Assembly (NCBI GenBank): GCA_006384855.1
Contig: VCJN01001631.1
Span: 55,943-119,942, forward strand
Source: Tetraselmis striata
Lineage: Eukaryota > Chlorophyta > Chlorodendrophyceae > Chlorodendrales > Chlorodendraceae
Direction of reading: 5' to 3'
Length of the DNA stretch: 64,000 bases
Positions 21,167-33,710 of this stretch are shown here, one piece after another. The stretch's first letter is position 1; every line of letters begins with the position of its first letter. The notes beneath the pieces were generated by a model. The model was not told the origin of the DNA and ran no database searches. It saw only the letters and a list, made by a program, of their open reading frames with translations. The position numbers and the translations under genes were made by a program.

Positions 21167-22096
21167 TATGATCCTTTATTAAATAATGATCCATAAGAGT
21201 ACTCGTACATTATATGCGGTGCCTACGACAGCACCACAATCATACAGACGCGGTGTTGTATATATTTAGGGCCATTCTACACAGGGCACGAGCCTTCATC
21301 ATCGTCCTTGGCATCGCGGTAGGTAGTTTTCGGATTTTAGGGTTTTCAAAACCTACCTCCCCCGATGACGGGAAAAACGTTTTGATCTAAATGTATTTAT
21401 GGGGATTCCCTCCAAAGTTATCTGTCCTAGTGCAACCCGTACGGTCTGCGGGTGGTGTCAGCCGGTTAAATGACTGGTACCGCCAGGTTCCAGTATGGGC
21501 TGCAATATCGCCCGTGCTAAGCCTTGCTTTTCTGGCCGGGGCGCTAACTTGGACAGCCACCGCGAGCTACTCTAGACAGCCACCGCCAACTCGTCTGCCA
21601 TCTTCTAGCTCGTTGTCTTTGGCAACAACTTTGCGTACTTGGGCCCACGATGGTAGTCGCATAGGCTGATAAAGTCCGCATCGAGGTTCTCTGCCCGGTA
21701 GTGAGATAGTGAGTCGGTGTGCCACGCACATGCGTTACATCATCGGCAACGATAAACAACCCCTCGGTAGTGATGTTTTCCCGGCTCGTGCATCGATCCA
21801 AAGTCGCTCTAACAGTAATTCAACGTATTTTGCACCGCGGATTTCATTTTGCATCGTAGGGTGTTGTTATACCCTAGTTCCATGGGCTACTATCTGTACT
21901 TAAGACTCACGGGTGGTGTAGCTTGGGTTTGTAGACCTAGGGTGCAGGGCGGCATTCATCGGCGTGCACAGCAGCCGCGACGCATATCCAATGCTGGTTT
22001 TGGAGCATTTTGTACATAATGGGACAACGTGGAGTCAAGTCAATATTTATTATAATGATTAAATCCATCGCCTAGCCACAAGACGTTGCTAATAGT
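21167..22096. other. no gene recognised
   Basis: No domain is seen. A TTTTAGGGTTTT word occurs near 21335. The sequence is AT-richer from 21980 to 22080. Confidence 0.5.
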
Positions 22097-23760
22097 TTAC
22101 TCGTTGAGCATCCCAAACTCCAGCAACTCCTTCTTCATGGCTGGATTAAACTTGACGACTCCGCCGGGTTTGCGTTGCGCTGGGGTGGTTGTTATGACGT
22201 GGACGGCGTCGTTTCGTGGCTGCCTGATTTGCCACCGAGTTATTTGCGTGTTTGTCTCCACGACTTGGACGCTTTTACCGTAACGCTTCTTTCTGACCAT
22301 GGTGCCGTCTTCCTTGAACACCTCGCGACTTCCGGACGCGTCGTGGATGGCCTTCGCGTACGACAGAGGGACGCGGCTTTAACAAGCTTCCAAGGAAGCA
22401 TCATGCACTTCTCCCAACTTGTGTCAAGCGGCTTCTTCCCTCCTTTTGTCTGTGCGTACAACCATAGGGGCATGAGAGGTTTGCCCTTTGCATCGGCATG
22501 GAAGGGCATGTATACGGCCACGGTCAACGTGTCGTCGGTAGTCTCGCGCGACTTCACAAGCCCGATGACGAATCTCGACTCCCAAATACCAAGAGTTCCA
22601 GGACGGTTGTCCTCCTCATGCACCTAATGATGGCCAAGACCGCACGGTATGTCAGTCCCGAGCGAGACGCCATACCATGGTTGTCCCAGCTGGGACAAAA
22701 TAACAAGTTAGGCGCAGATGCACAAAATTGTTTTGTCCCGTATAGGACAAAATTGACAAACAATGGGACTCGCATCATCGGAGACGTCGATGACAACGAG
22801 GTTCGTGCCTTTGCATCGCTGGGCGAGGTGTTGAAGCCTCTCCTTGGCGCCGGCATGAACTCCCCGGAAGGCGGTGTCATCTTGAAGCACTTGAGCTCGA
22901 ACCTCGGCTTCAACGCGAGCGGCTTCGGCATTGTTGAGGTCGGCGTTGGTAGCCATCGTGTGACGTGCCTCAGCGGGCGCGGTCTGCCCGTGTTCGCGCA
23001 ACTTCCTCTTTCCTCTTCGGCCAGAACCCGGAGAAAGCTGCCGAAGGAGCAGTCTGCATCTCATCCAAGTCGTCAAGCAAGCTCTTCCAGCTCTCGCGCT
23101 CGATTGGGGAGAAGTGCAATTGGACCGTCCGGTCCGTGACGTACGACGTGGCCTTCTTGAAGTCATCTAATTACCCCTGGACCTTCACCGCGTCGGGCTT
23201 CATTTTGTCGCAGAGAACGTACGAAAGCGGCCGGCCCACACGAATCTTGGGCGTCCCATTTGGCGCGCTCTTCAAGATCTGCACGGGCTCGGAAAGCGGT
23301 GTGTTGGACCACAAGGCCGTGTGCAACGAGCCGCCAGACGCGGCGGCGTCATCACGCGTGAGCTAGAATTTGTGCGGCTTGCTGATGTCCTATATGTGGT
23401 TTTGGAAATGGGGCCTTAACCACTCCGAGATGACGAGGGAGAATAATGAAAGCTTTGAAATCTCTGGAGTGGGCGAGAATGCCTTCGCAACCAAGTTAAA
23501 AAAAAGGCCTCGACTGTGTAGGCGGAGCTGCGAGATAGCGCAAGACTGATGCGGCTAAAGATCAGGTCAACCCGCTCATGAGTGTGTCCGACAGGCATGA
23601 AGACCAAATGAATGACCGCACGTCGCAGATGCCGATAGACACAAGCCAATTGCTGAGGGCCGCCACGTTCCTATTCTTGTTCTCCCTGACGGTGTTGTCC
23701 ATCTGGATTATGATGTACGGAATATTTTTGCCACGGCCACAGGACAGCTAGGCCGAATCA
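22097..23760 (-). pseudogene. transposon-derived gene of the 'DNT.REN...VGHTHE' family (DUF7869-like)
   Basis: In coding order on the minus strand: IQMDNTVRENKNRNVAAL (about 23702-23650), a frameshift, FMPVGHTHERVDLIFSRIS (about 23600-23545), and a break. A fairly intact segment follows with GTPKIRVGRPLSYVLCDK, DDFKKATSYV, then SPIERESWKSLLDDLDEM (about 23280-23050). A C-terminal region in shifted frames continues to 22097. The two signature blocks with conserved Asp/His are those of a widespread plant, algal and oomycete mobile-element protein that databases label DUF7869; a DDE-type transposase role is suspected, not shown. At least two frameshifts and one stop mark it as a pseudogene. The 5' part is missing beyond about 23760. 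Confidence 0.6.
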
Positions 23761-25300
23761 GATGGGAGGAGAACATACGAGCTCACCTTCATGATCGTGA
23801 TCCATATCATCAGAGTGCAAGTCGTAGATGAATCATGGGGGATGGTGTTGGTGTAGTAAACCCTACACCCCCGTAGGTTGGTGTTATCTTCCACCTCGCT
23901 GCATGCGTTCTCCTGCCACTTTCCGTTTATTCCGCCTTCCAACCTCTCCCGCCCCTCCTTTTCCACTGTGACTTCAAAGCCACAGAATGGCGCTTCTTCC
24001 GTGTTAAATAGCCTTCGCACCCTATTTGACAAAAAACAGACTCGATTGCATGTTTAAAATATACAAGACATTCACCGTGTCACCACGCACGTCACTGCGG
24101 GGGGTCGGTGAGGTCTCGTCCCACCCCCACGCCATGGCACTGCCGTGCCAAGGCGCCATCGCACGGGGCACGACCCACCCGCCCACCAGCCCAGCTTCTG
24201 AAGTTATTCCAGCATACATCGGAGATAGCTTACTAGGTTCACTAGGCGATCAACCCGGCTGTCGCTCCTAGACGCCCCGACGCCCCATGAACCGCGCTAC
24301 TGTGAAACTAGGGAAGTTTCGTAAGAAACATTTCCCCATTCGCACAATCAATGTGGCGCGCTCGGTGATTACATGTTGCAAATAGACATGCAAGACTACG
24401 GGTTCTTCACTGTTGATCGCACATCCCCGAGGATACTAACTTTGTCAATGTTAATTACCGCGGGACCTTGTACCGGTTGACCTCGCCATGGGTTGGTCGC
24501 GCCCCCCCCCCCCCCCCCCCCATCAGTTATGTCGGTTCACCAATGTGCTTACCGGCGCTCTGTGGCATAACGCGACAGACGTGGATGGGAAGCCGATATC
24601 TAGGCGCCGCTTTGGGTTTCGCATGCTAGTTTCAGAGTTTTATGACACATGCAATAGCGGTAGTGTTTGCAACGAAGAGCGCAGGAATGACATGCTTCAT
24701 GTAAATAGGCGCACCTACATGGACGTTTTCATGTTTCTCCCCCGCTCGGTATATAGCTGATGCGAATATGCGATTTGTCAGCGTGAAATTGAAATTGAAA
24801 TTGAAATTGATTACAACTGCCAGTCTGCTGCATCCACTGGCCTAGACTGAGTTGTTATTAGGACCTGCTATCTCTAACCATGGTAGGGAACACTACGTGT
24901 AATTACAGCTCAAGCTAACGGCCTTCCTCCAGTGTGCTCAAGCCCCTCCTCCTTCCAGTGGGCTGAAGCTAGGACAACAACGCCCCCTGCTGTCCCTACC
25001 TAGGTCAGGCGTATCCCATTCAGAGCTCAGCATGCAAGCTTAGGCAGCCGAAGCGTCCCGCCTGCAGCTACCAAGGTGAGATGGGGGAAGGGGGCTGACC
25101 GGAATAGCTATGTGGTGCTCAAACTTTATCCACCGCTGAGCCAGTATGATTGGTGGGGGCTGCGATGCCCTCCGACATGTTATTGGGTAGGTGTTGCTTG
25201 TGGTGGTTTTGGGCATCGGCTGTGTATGTTCTGTGTGTGTGGTGAGTTTCTGGGTGTGTGTTGGTATATGAGCTGCACCGGGCACAGGGTTAGCGGTGGG
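23761..25300. other. intergenic; short repeats, no gene recognised
   Basis: Holds a 20-nt poly(C) run (24502-24521) and four GAAATT units (24784-24811). A 90-codon frame at 24488-24760 (plus) begins across the C run and contains GKPISRRRFGFRMLV; it matches nothing I know, so it is not called as a gene. Confidence 0.5.
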
Positions 25301-25354
25301 CGGTGTTCTTGGGTCTGTTGGTTTGGTTTTTGCTGCGGTGGCTCGCTGAGCAGC

Positions 25355-26295
25355 TTACTGGTGTGAGCTGCTAGACGGGTGAGCTGCATCATCGTCCGTT
25401 ACCCACTCGCTGTCTGAGCCGCGGGTGCCAGAAAGGCGTGGCTTGCTCCTGCTGCGGTTGCGGGTGGCGCCGTCCGAGCGACTGCGGCCCCTGGGCTGCT
25501 TCTCCTTATGTTTGGCTTCAGTGGCTGCCTTGCCCTTGCATGCTGGGGTGGGTTGGCTGGGTTGACGTTCCAACTAGATGGAAAGGCGCTGGGGGTTGCG
25601 CAGCTGGTGTGACTCCGCTGTGAAGCTGGCGAGTTTGGCGGCTATTGCGGGTTGACTGGCATGAGAGGACTGTGCCGGCAGCTCTGTGGTTGCGGTAGTG
25701 AGGTGGTGAAGTTCTGCTTGTCTTTCTGTGGTGCCGTTGGGTGTGCCCCCCTGAATGCGCGGTGCACTGTTGAGCGTTGGGGGGGATCGAGGGATATGTC
25801 AGCCAGACCTGCTGTCTCTGCTGCTGCACGATGGGCGGTGTCCACCTCCATGGCGCTGTCGTTGTTCTCGTAGGTGAGTTCGAGTTCTTCCTCGTCGTCC
25901 GCAGAACACGCGACGCGCTATATGGCCCAGGCTTCACCATGTGGATAGCCCATATCAAAGTGTGCTCCAGGCATGGCAGTTGCCGCTGGGGCTGTGGTTG
26001 TAGGCGCAGGGGCTGGGTGGGATGTTCCGGGGGCGCGCTCCGTTGCTGCTCCGCGCTGATCGATGGTTGCAACTGCGTTTGCAACCGCTCCGCGCCTCTG
26101 TGCTATGTGCTCGAACCCAGGGGGGGGAGCGTCGCGGACTTGGGGTGTGGTCTTGACTGCTGGGGTCGCTGGATGTGGCAGTTGGGGTCTGCTGGTGGTT
26201 GGGCTGGCGATGTGTCGGCATGGCGCCTCTCGGTTGGTGCCGGAGCTGGCGCGGCCTTGATCTTCCCGCACGATGTTGACACTGTGTTGCGCCAC
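25355..26295 (-). pseudogene. Pro/Gln-rich then Arg/Ser-rich frame, tail of an ORF1-like protein
   Basis: A minus-strand frame with in-frame stops near 25918 and 25570 is Pro/Thr/Gln-rich and ends in a basic RS-rich segment (GRSRSDGATRNRSRSKP) and an acidic tail. Composition suggests a nucleic-acid-binding C-terminus of a mobile-element structural protein. No domain is recognised. Confidence 0.3.
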
Positions 26296-26458
26296 TTTTC
26301 TGTTCTGTCGATGCTGCGGGTACCTCCGATGATGCTGTGGTGGTGGGCGGTCAGCTGCAGGGTGCGGGTGTAGATTAGATTCGGCGTCCGGCGGTTCGTA
26401 GGGCGAGGGATGACGGGTCAGTCTTCCTTGCCTTCTTACGCAGGCCTATCGCCGTGCG

Positions 26459-27240
26459 TCAGATCTGGTTGTGGCCAGTGTTGCCTCCCAGTTCTCCCGC
26501 CTCCCGGATCGCCTGGCTGAAGGGGTGGATGAGCAGCTCCGAGGGGTCGAACTCGGACTCCGTGAGGTAGATGACGATGGTGCGGAGGCGTATCGCCCGC
26601 AATAGTGCGACAGTGGAAGTGAGGACCACTGCTAGGCGCAAGGTGTCCGCGAACTCCTCGTCTTCTTGGCCGAGGGAGATGGCGCAGATGTTGTCGCCTC
26701 CCACGCGCATCAGTGTCGGTTCGGTGTGATGGTGGTACATCTCGACGCCGGGAACTATCATGGTGTCCGTCAGCCACTGCACGTGTTGCAACTCTGGAGG
26801 GGTGTTGATGCGTTGGCTGATGGTAGCTGCGATGGCCTCCGCCAACCGCTCCACCGTCGGCAGTTCCATGTTGGCCAGGGGGCCGGTGCAAATCGATTTG
26901 GCCGTCAGTGCGCATCGGAAGAACTGTTTGGATAGTGCCAGGGGCAGTACCCCTGAGAGCGGAGTGGTTGGTTGGTCCTCGCGGTCCTCGTTGTGTTCTA
27001 CTTAGACCTGGATCATTGTTCGGCCCTGCGAATGGTCGCCAAACGGCAGCGCCAGTACTGCGTCGCGGCACACGTCATGGAGTAGGCGCGCCGCATCATG
27101 ATCAAGGAGTTCGAGGCGCACCGAGTCGGCTGAGCGGCGAGCTTTCCATATTTCGCGGACCTCAAGGAGGGCCAGTGGTGTGCGGGTTGGGGGGCAGATG
27201 ACGGCGTCGTCTGCGTCTGTATGTGTCAGCCTCGTACTCG
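26459..27240 (-). pseudogene. unidentified frame with one internal stop
   Basis: From about 27240 to 26459 the minus frame reads continuously except for a TAG at 27003-27001. The part from the ATG at 26869 is 136 codons and includes ELPTVERLAEAIAATIS and a hydrophobic strand LRAIRLRTIVIYL. It follows the 27294-28124 frame in the same direction, so both probably belong to one element. Not recognised. Confidence 0.35.
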
Positions 27241-27293
27241 GCCTAGGCTCTCACTCCAGCGAGTGCCAAGGCGTCGGCTAGTGTCGCCGCCGG

Positions 27294-28124
27294 TTAGGCT
27301 GTCGCCGCTTCGCTTGGCTGGGGTTGGTCGTACGATGGGAGGAGGCCCTCCGCCAAGCGCAGCCACATGTCGGTCTCAGTGAGGCCTCGGAACGCGGGGG
27401 AGCGAAGCCACACCTGGTGTACCGGTCGCTCGATGTCGTCGAGGTGCGGCGCTCCGAGCAGGCGGGTAGAGCAGCGGCGACCCTGGCGGTCGAGGATCGC
27501 TGTGCCCTCTCCTGTCCATTGGGTATGTAGAACGCTCATGGCTGTTTCTCTGCGGGCTAGTCGTAGGATGACGGACCCGGTGGTGGTGGGGAGCCTAGTG
27601 CCGCTCGGTCCAGTGGGGTCGGCGGCGGTGGGCTTAGGGGGGCGGCGAGTCACCGCTCTGACGTCTGCTGGTAGGATTTGAACGCCGATTTTGGGGCTGA
27701 GGGTGCGAATCACGTTCGTCACAATCCGGCCGCGCGACTCCTCGTCCATAGCTTGGTGCTGGGCCACCAGATCGCGGAACAGTAGGGCTACATGGGCGGC
27801 ATCGTCCGTGCCGGCGGGGAGGCCGGTTAGAAGTAGGTGAGATGGGCGTTGCAGCACGCGTATGTGGCGGCAGGTTGCTGGTGGGAGTTGAGTGCATGCG
27901 AAAAATTTTGCAGTTACGGCCTTACGGATCGCTAGCTGTTGCACTCTGCCGCCTCGTAGCGCGGCCAGAAAGGTGCCGTCCCCGGCGTCATGTTGCTCCT
28001 CATTTCTGTCTGTGTCCATGCTGGCTGTGGTGGTGTCCTCCTGCAGCGCCTGCTCTTCGCGCCACTGTGGGCGCAGGCCGGCAGTTGGCCTGGTGGTGGG
28101 TCGCCCGGTCGTCGGACGGTCCAC
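27294..28124 (-). CDS. ORF1-like protein of a probable non-LTR element, 276 aa
   Basis: An uninterrupted minus-strand frame. After a Thr/Arg-rich N-terminus, residues about 85-230 alternate strands and helices: HLLLTGLPAGTDDAAHVALL, GVQILPADVRAVTRRPP, TGSVILRLARRETAMSVL. This resembles the RRM-like core of LINE ORF1 proteins: a beta-strand with LTGLP, a helix, a strand with IL..DV, then G-S-V-I-L-R-L. I infer an RNA-binding structural protein. No RT follows downstream within reach, so the element is 5'-only or decayed. This is a low-confidence fold guess. Confidence 0.35.
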   Translation of the reverse strand: MDRPTTGRPTTRPTAGLRPQWREEQALQEDTTTASMDTDRNEEQHDAGDGTFLAALRGGRVQQLAIRKAVTAKFFACTQLPPATCRHIRVLQRPSHLLLTGLPAGTDDAAHVALLFRDLVAQHQAMDEESRGRIVTNVIRTLSPKIGVQILPADVRAVTRRPPKPTAADPTGPSGTRLPTTTGSVILRLARRETAMSVLHTQWTGEGTAILDRQGRRCSTRLLGAPHLDDIERPVHQVWLRSPAFRGLTETDMWLRLAEGLLPSYDQPQPSEAATA

Positions 28125-28214
28125 CGTTTCGCAGGAGGATCACGCTACCAGTTCCGGTAGCCGCGCCGGCTCGCCCGGATTTAGTACATACGCAGTACTT
28201 CGCCCGGTGTTAAG

Positions 28215-30179
28215 GGCCGGCTGGAAAGTGAGAAGTTGTCAGCGTGACTACCATACATCCAACGTCACCTCGACGGCTTTGATCTGCCGCGCAACCCCAC
28301 CAAGGGGATTTGGGAGCCCACCCACAAACTTGTGTGCCTGGGATTAGAAGGCGACTTTGCTGGGATCCCGTCTTGCGTTTCTTGGTGGGCAAACTAGACG
28401 TCATCGTTAGCAACGCACGGCGTATGCTTCGGCGCGCTTCTCGCGATCGTTGGTGGTTGCTGCTTGTTAGAGACTTGGTTGGTCTCGCGGGAAAATGTTA
28501 TTATTGTACCTTGCTTGCTATCGCCCCCGCTCGCTTTCACCGGTGAGAGCTCCACGATGGGTTTGCGCACGACTCTTGGTCAAGCCGTGTCAAACTCACC
28601 CACCGGCTCAAACGGGACCAACACTACTGGCAAGTGAGCGTAGTGCCGAGCCGACACAACGGTCGGCACATCCTCAAACCGTATAGACCGGCTACTACCT
28701 GTACGTCGTCGATAGCTCCTCGTACAAGTAGGGTGCCGTGTACAATGACCACCACGAAACACGTGGTTTTTTGACTTTTTGTACAATAAAGACGATCGAA
28801 ACGGGCACATCACACTTAATATTAATGGAACTCACGCCGTGCGCCTTGCTATTAACCCCCCCCCCCCCCCCCCCCCGCCCCCCCATGCTTCGAGACCTTC
28901 ATTATTTCCGGCTCCATGAACACGTGATGGTGGATGTCCGCGTGCTCACCAACATCGCTCTTGATCTCCGCGCCACATCATGATTATTTGTCGGAGCTGT
29001 GCACAACCTTGTACACGATAGATGCTCACGGCATCTCCCTCTCTGTCCGCTAAATATGCGCTCCGCGGCTAACATTTTGGCACATTGCCTCTGTCGCGAA
29101 GTTGATCGGCGCGACGACTAGCAGCTCAACCCGCTTTGTATCCATTCCCTCACAACAGAACGTGGTATGTGCTCAGTTGACCGCCTCACTAGGTTCGAAA
29201 AGGCCAAGCTCCCCCGCCTCAACGCTCGTCGACGTGAGCCGCTCACCCATACTGTGTGACAGGCGGTCGACTACCTACATCTCCTGGTTATGACTGGCGT
29301 CTCGAGCACAACTGGTGCAATAAATCCCCCCCCCCCCCCCCCCCCCCCCCCCCGGCTTCAAGGCAAAAGCAAATTTGAACACTAATATATTGCTCGCGTT
29401 GTTTTCAAATACCCTGCGCGGCGTGTCCCGGGATTACCCGGATGCCCTTCGGAATTCGAATGGCGCAATGGTCTAAGGGCTATGCCAGACCTAATACTGC
29501 AGTCGTTGGCGCCAGAGGTGGAGTGCTGGGCGGCTTCGGCCGATGTCCCCTAGTCCCGGGGCGGCGAACTGTATTTTACTTTTATTACCTGCGCGGCGCG
29601 CGCGGGGGCGATGAGCTGATTGTGCGCTAATTTCAATACTTAATGACAGTAGCTCGTATTCTACGACTGCTGCTGGCACTATCAGTACCCTTCCTTCGCT
29701 CGTCCGCCGGCCTAGAATCGTGCGCGTTCTGTTTGCCGCGCGCAGCACTCGACGGAGCAAGGCGGGCGGCGCCGGTCGGCAATAAGCCAGGTGAGGGCAC
29801 GCGCAGCGCCGGCAACGGCATCCCGCCGCGACGCTCGCCACATTTGTGCCCTTCCGCCCAACCGCCCTCTCGGCCCCGCACAAACCGCACAGCCAACCAG
29901 CGGCGCGTGCATAGCGCAACGTGTGAAAATCGTCTCCTGAACACATTCGCGGAGGCTGCGCGGCTCGAAGCTTCGCCGCGCGCCGCGTAGTGCACGCGGC
30001 ACAGCGCAGGCTCTGGCCGTCCGGGCGCGCAGAGCTGCGAGGAAGCGCTATTTTTGGCCTCGGCCCCACCACCGCCAGTCCACCGCTGCCCTCCGCCTGC
30101 CGCCTGCACCCCACGACCCCGTGCGGGGCCGGAGCTTCCGGCTCTTAGATCGCCCCCCTCTGAGGCGGCGTTTGACGCG
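28215..30179. other. intergenic; poly(C) runs, upstream region of CFAP20
   Basis: No gene is recognised. C runs lie at 28856-28876 and 29326-29353 (28 nt). The last 150 bp before 30180 should hold the CFAP20 promoter and 5' UTR; the DNA there is GC-rich and no TATA box is evident. Confidence 0.55.
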
Positions 30180-31843
30180 ATGTTCAAGAACACCTTCCAA
30201 AGCGGCTTCCTGTCGATATTGTACAGCATCGGCTCGCGGCCGCTTGAAATCTGGGACAAGTCCGGTGAGCAGCAACCCCCCCCCCCGACCCGCCCCTTCG
30301 ACCCCTTCACCTCCAATACACCCGCTCTCATCACGTGGGGTTTTGTTGCCGCCCTGGGAAATACCCCCTCTATCATCAGCAGCCCTCAGTGTTGGCATAG
30401 CTGGGTTGGAGGCCCCAGCGCCGGCCTGCACACGACCGGGCATGCGACTCTTTATAATGGGCATATTTCTACAGTAACTTCGGAGCTCGCATGTCGTCAC
30501 CCGCCCGCCCGCCCCGGCATGCGGACCCCCGCGCTGGCATCACTTCGTGCGCAGCTGCATCCATCGTCGTTGCGATGTAGCGCCACAGTCCGTGCTCGAG
30601 AGCCACCACGCCCGTTACACCTGCCGCCTCCTCGCGCGGGAACGTCGAACGTCGACTTGTCGGACACGCTGCACATGTCGGCATGTCCGATGGCTTTCGT
30701 GCAGGCCGAGGGCAGTCGGTTTGCGCTGAGGGGACGTCGGGACGGGCGGGCGTAGCGTCACGCAGGCGCGGCGCGGGTGGTGGGCGCTATCGCCTTAAGT
30801 GACGTGGGTTTACCGAGGGGTGGGGTCGTACGCACGGCCGTCGACGTCCCGTCCCCGGATCTTTGCGATCGGCATGGGGTAGGTTGGGCTACTTTCGTGC
30901 GCAGTCTGACCCCGCCCGCTCGCCTCGCGCTGCCAACAGTGAAAAATGGCCACATCAAGCGCATTACGGACTCGGACATTCAGTCCAGTGTGCTGGAGAT
31001 CATGGGTACCAACGTCAGCACCTGCCACATCATGGCGCCTGCTGACCCGAGCAAGACGCTCGGTATCAAGCTGCCGTTTCTGGTGATGATCATCAAGAAC
31101 CTGAAGAAGTACTTCACTTTCGAGGTCCAGGTGCTCGATGATAAGAACGTGCGCCGCCGCTTCCGGGCCTCCAACTACCAGGTGGGGAACCTCCTCTTGC
31201 TTATGTATCCCAGTGCTTTTGAATCCGGACATGAGGGTGCCACGTCCACATGCATGTATGCATGCAAGGGACACATGCCCTGGTGCAGGTGGTGATGCTG
31301 GCAGGTGATTTCATCGTGATTGAACTTGGCCTCGTGCGCTGTCTGTGTACCTGTATCACTTCTTACCCGACTTGGCTGTCTGCCTGCCGCAGTCGACCAC
31401 GCGCGTGAAGCCCTTTATTTGCACGATGCCCATGCGGCTGGATGAGGGCTGGAACCAGATTCAGTTCAACCTTTCCGACTTTACACGCAGGGCATACGGT
31501 GAGGCCTCCTCCAAATTGGTGCTCCCGTCCCCCAAGCTGTCTACGGCGGCAACTGCCTTCAGAGACAGCATGTGAAGTTGCCTTTCTTAAAACAAAGTTT
31601 GCGTTGCCCATGCTGGAGAAGTGTCCAGCTATTTGCGGCGGCAGAGGCATTTGGTGGGTTGACGGATCAAGTTACTGAGCGCCCTGTCCCGGTCTTTCTG
31701 CAGGCACGAACTACATCGAGACGCTGAAGGTGCAAATCCACGCAAACTGTCGCATCAGGCGCATCTACTTCTCTGACCGCCTCTACTCTGAGGAGGAGCT
31801 GCCGCCGGAATTCAAGCTGTTCCTGCCCATCCAGAAAACCTAG
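30180..31843 (+). CDS. CFAP20: CFAP20 / BUG22 ciliary protein, 4 exons
   Basis: Exons: 30180-30264, 30940-31181, 31393-31498, 31704-31843, all GT-AG and phase-consistent, giving 190 aa (animal CFAP20 is 193). It starts [19 protein letters not shown] and continues [75 protein letters not shown] and [12 protein letters not shown], almost identical to homologues throughout. The protein is an inner-junction component joining A and B tubules of axonemal doublet microtubules, and it also localises to centrioles (established in Chlamydomonas and animals). Its presence says the organism makes cilia. Intron 1 has an 11-nt C run beginning 12 nt after the donor. The gene appears intact. Confidence 0.97.
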
Positions 31844-32986
31844 AGGGCGCCGCCCGGCAAAAAATCTGGAGTGCATCTCCAGCAGACGCGGCAGCATTTC
31901 AATGTGAAGGGGGGGAAGGGTCTTAGGGCAGCATGCAGATGCTCGCTCTGGTCTGGGGCTTTCTGGGTTGTCGCGCCTGGGGGTATTTCACTTCTCGCCC
32001 AAGTTACCGCAGCGTAGCTGCAATTGAATGAAGTCTTACTATGGGACCCTTTTGTGGGTGTCCCTTTCATCAAATACTTCAGCGCAAGGGAGTCACTGGG
32101 GTCTCCTGTGTAATCTGAGCATCGTCGTCAAGTTTGCGCTGGTGGCCCTACTTTGCGATCGGACGCGGTGACCGTGAGGGGAAGAGCGCACCTGCTGCTT
32201 GCATTATCATACAAGGCTCATATAGAGGACATTGTGAATGTGTAGCGCAGACGCTCTCTGGAGTCAGTTACGGTTAGCTGGAGACCACCATTTAGCACTG
32301 TCAGCAACTGAGTCACAATACACACGGCGATATCAATGCTAATTGGCAAGGCATGGACAATGTGTTGTCATAAGACACGGTAGCACGAACATGTGACATT
32401 ATCTCAGGCTGCTACACTGAAAGTCATAACCAGCCATCAAGTGGTGGCGCGATACCCGTCAACCTTGCAGAAGGTTGCGCCATCACCATCGTCAACTTAC
32501 GCTACCACACGCCGAGCCATATGCAAACGCAGCATGCTTGTCCATACATACTCATTCCATGGAAGATTAAACCCGAACCAGCCCGTGTGAATGATGCGCC
32601 GGTTAAACAAATCCTCAAGCATGTCTGACATCCGTGACCCATCTGTCCCAGGCACAGGCTTGATCTTGCTGGTAACATCACGCCCACCTGCCCCAACCAT
32701 GATGTATGCAATTGATATGTAATTCACGCACACTGACATGCACAGCAAGTGAATTAATGTTATATGCTGTTATGGCCAATTCCGGCCTAGGGCCCGGCAA
32801 GCTTGCTACTTCGTGCACTTGAATGTGCTTCAGGAACGTTGTGCTTTCTGATCTCATCATTTTTGTCTGTGTGCAGATTCTGTACCGTTAGATTAACAGC
32901 ATGAGTATGTGACTCCTGGCATTCAAAGTAGGAAACGTTGTGGCATATGTGCATTCATTATGCACGCTGCCTTGCCCAATACATGA

Positions 32987-33019
<33 letters not shown>

Positions 33020-33710
33020 CACACATGCGTGCATGCATGCATATGCAGATAGCGCACAATGCCGCATATATATAGAGGGGGCAGTGATAATACATATATA
33101 TCGGTTGACTGATCGTCGGGACTAATATATATTTGAGAATGTGTGCCATTGTGCAGCTGATAAATAAGGCAGCGTGTGCATTGAGGAGCAAGGTGGGGAC
33201 TGACTAGGGTTCATTTGAGTTAGTTTACCGTGATTTTCGTATGTATAGGGTCGTCCTGTGCGCGTACCATAATGGCAGGGCACTACCAATCTGAATGTAA
33301 TCATTAGTAGTTATGCCATCATCAAATTATTGACTGACCCTACGTACGGTACTGCTATCTGTAGATGTCAAAATCGAGCTACGGTACATTATATATCCGC
33401 CCCAACTGAATATTATGTATCCCCAACTGAATATAAATCCCTATAGATGTCGAATACCGACAGAAGCGGTCACGCAGCAACTAGTGTCCGAACGGCAGGC
33501 GCAGCGCCGCGCGGGTGGAAGTACCCTCACCTGTATCGGTAAAATAAACTCGATGACACGATGCGTGCTGCTGCATTCCGCAAACTTTCGAGCACAGGGC
33601 TTCTTCCACACGTGGCAAGGCAGTTCGCTAGGTGACACGAGATCCATTTAAGGCGTCGAGAAGCGCCACGAGAGCCCAGCAGGGCAGCGCGGCTGGGGTG
33701 CCGCCGACGT
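31844..33710. other. intergenic; CA microsatellite
   Basis: Contains the CFAP20 3' region and a CA repeat (about 32986-33023). No coding domain is seen. The PPR-SMR-cyclin 5' UTR and promoter should lie toward 33600-33710. Confidence 0.55.

Noticed and set aside
29450..29530. tRNA-like stretch beginning ggcgcaatggtctaagg
   Set aside because: It has a D-arm-like start, but I could not pair an acceptor stem or find a T-loop (GTTCRANNC) at the right distance.
29633..30376. 247-codon minus-strand frame overlapping CFAP20 exon 1
   Set aside because: It is antisense to a strongly conserved exon, low-complexity Arg/Gly/Ala, with no domain.
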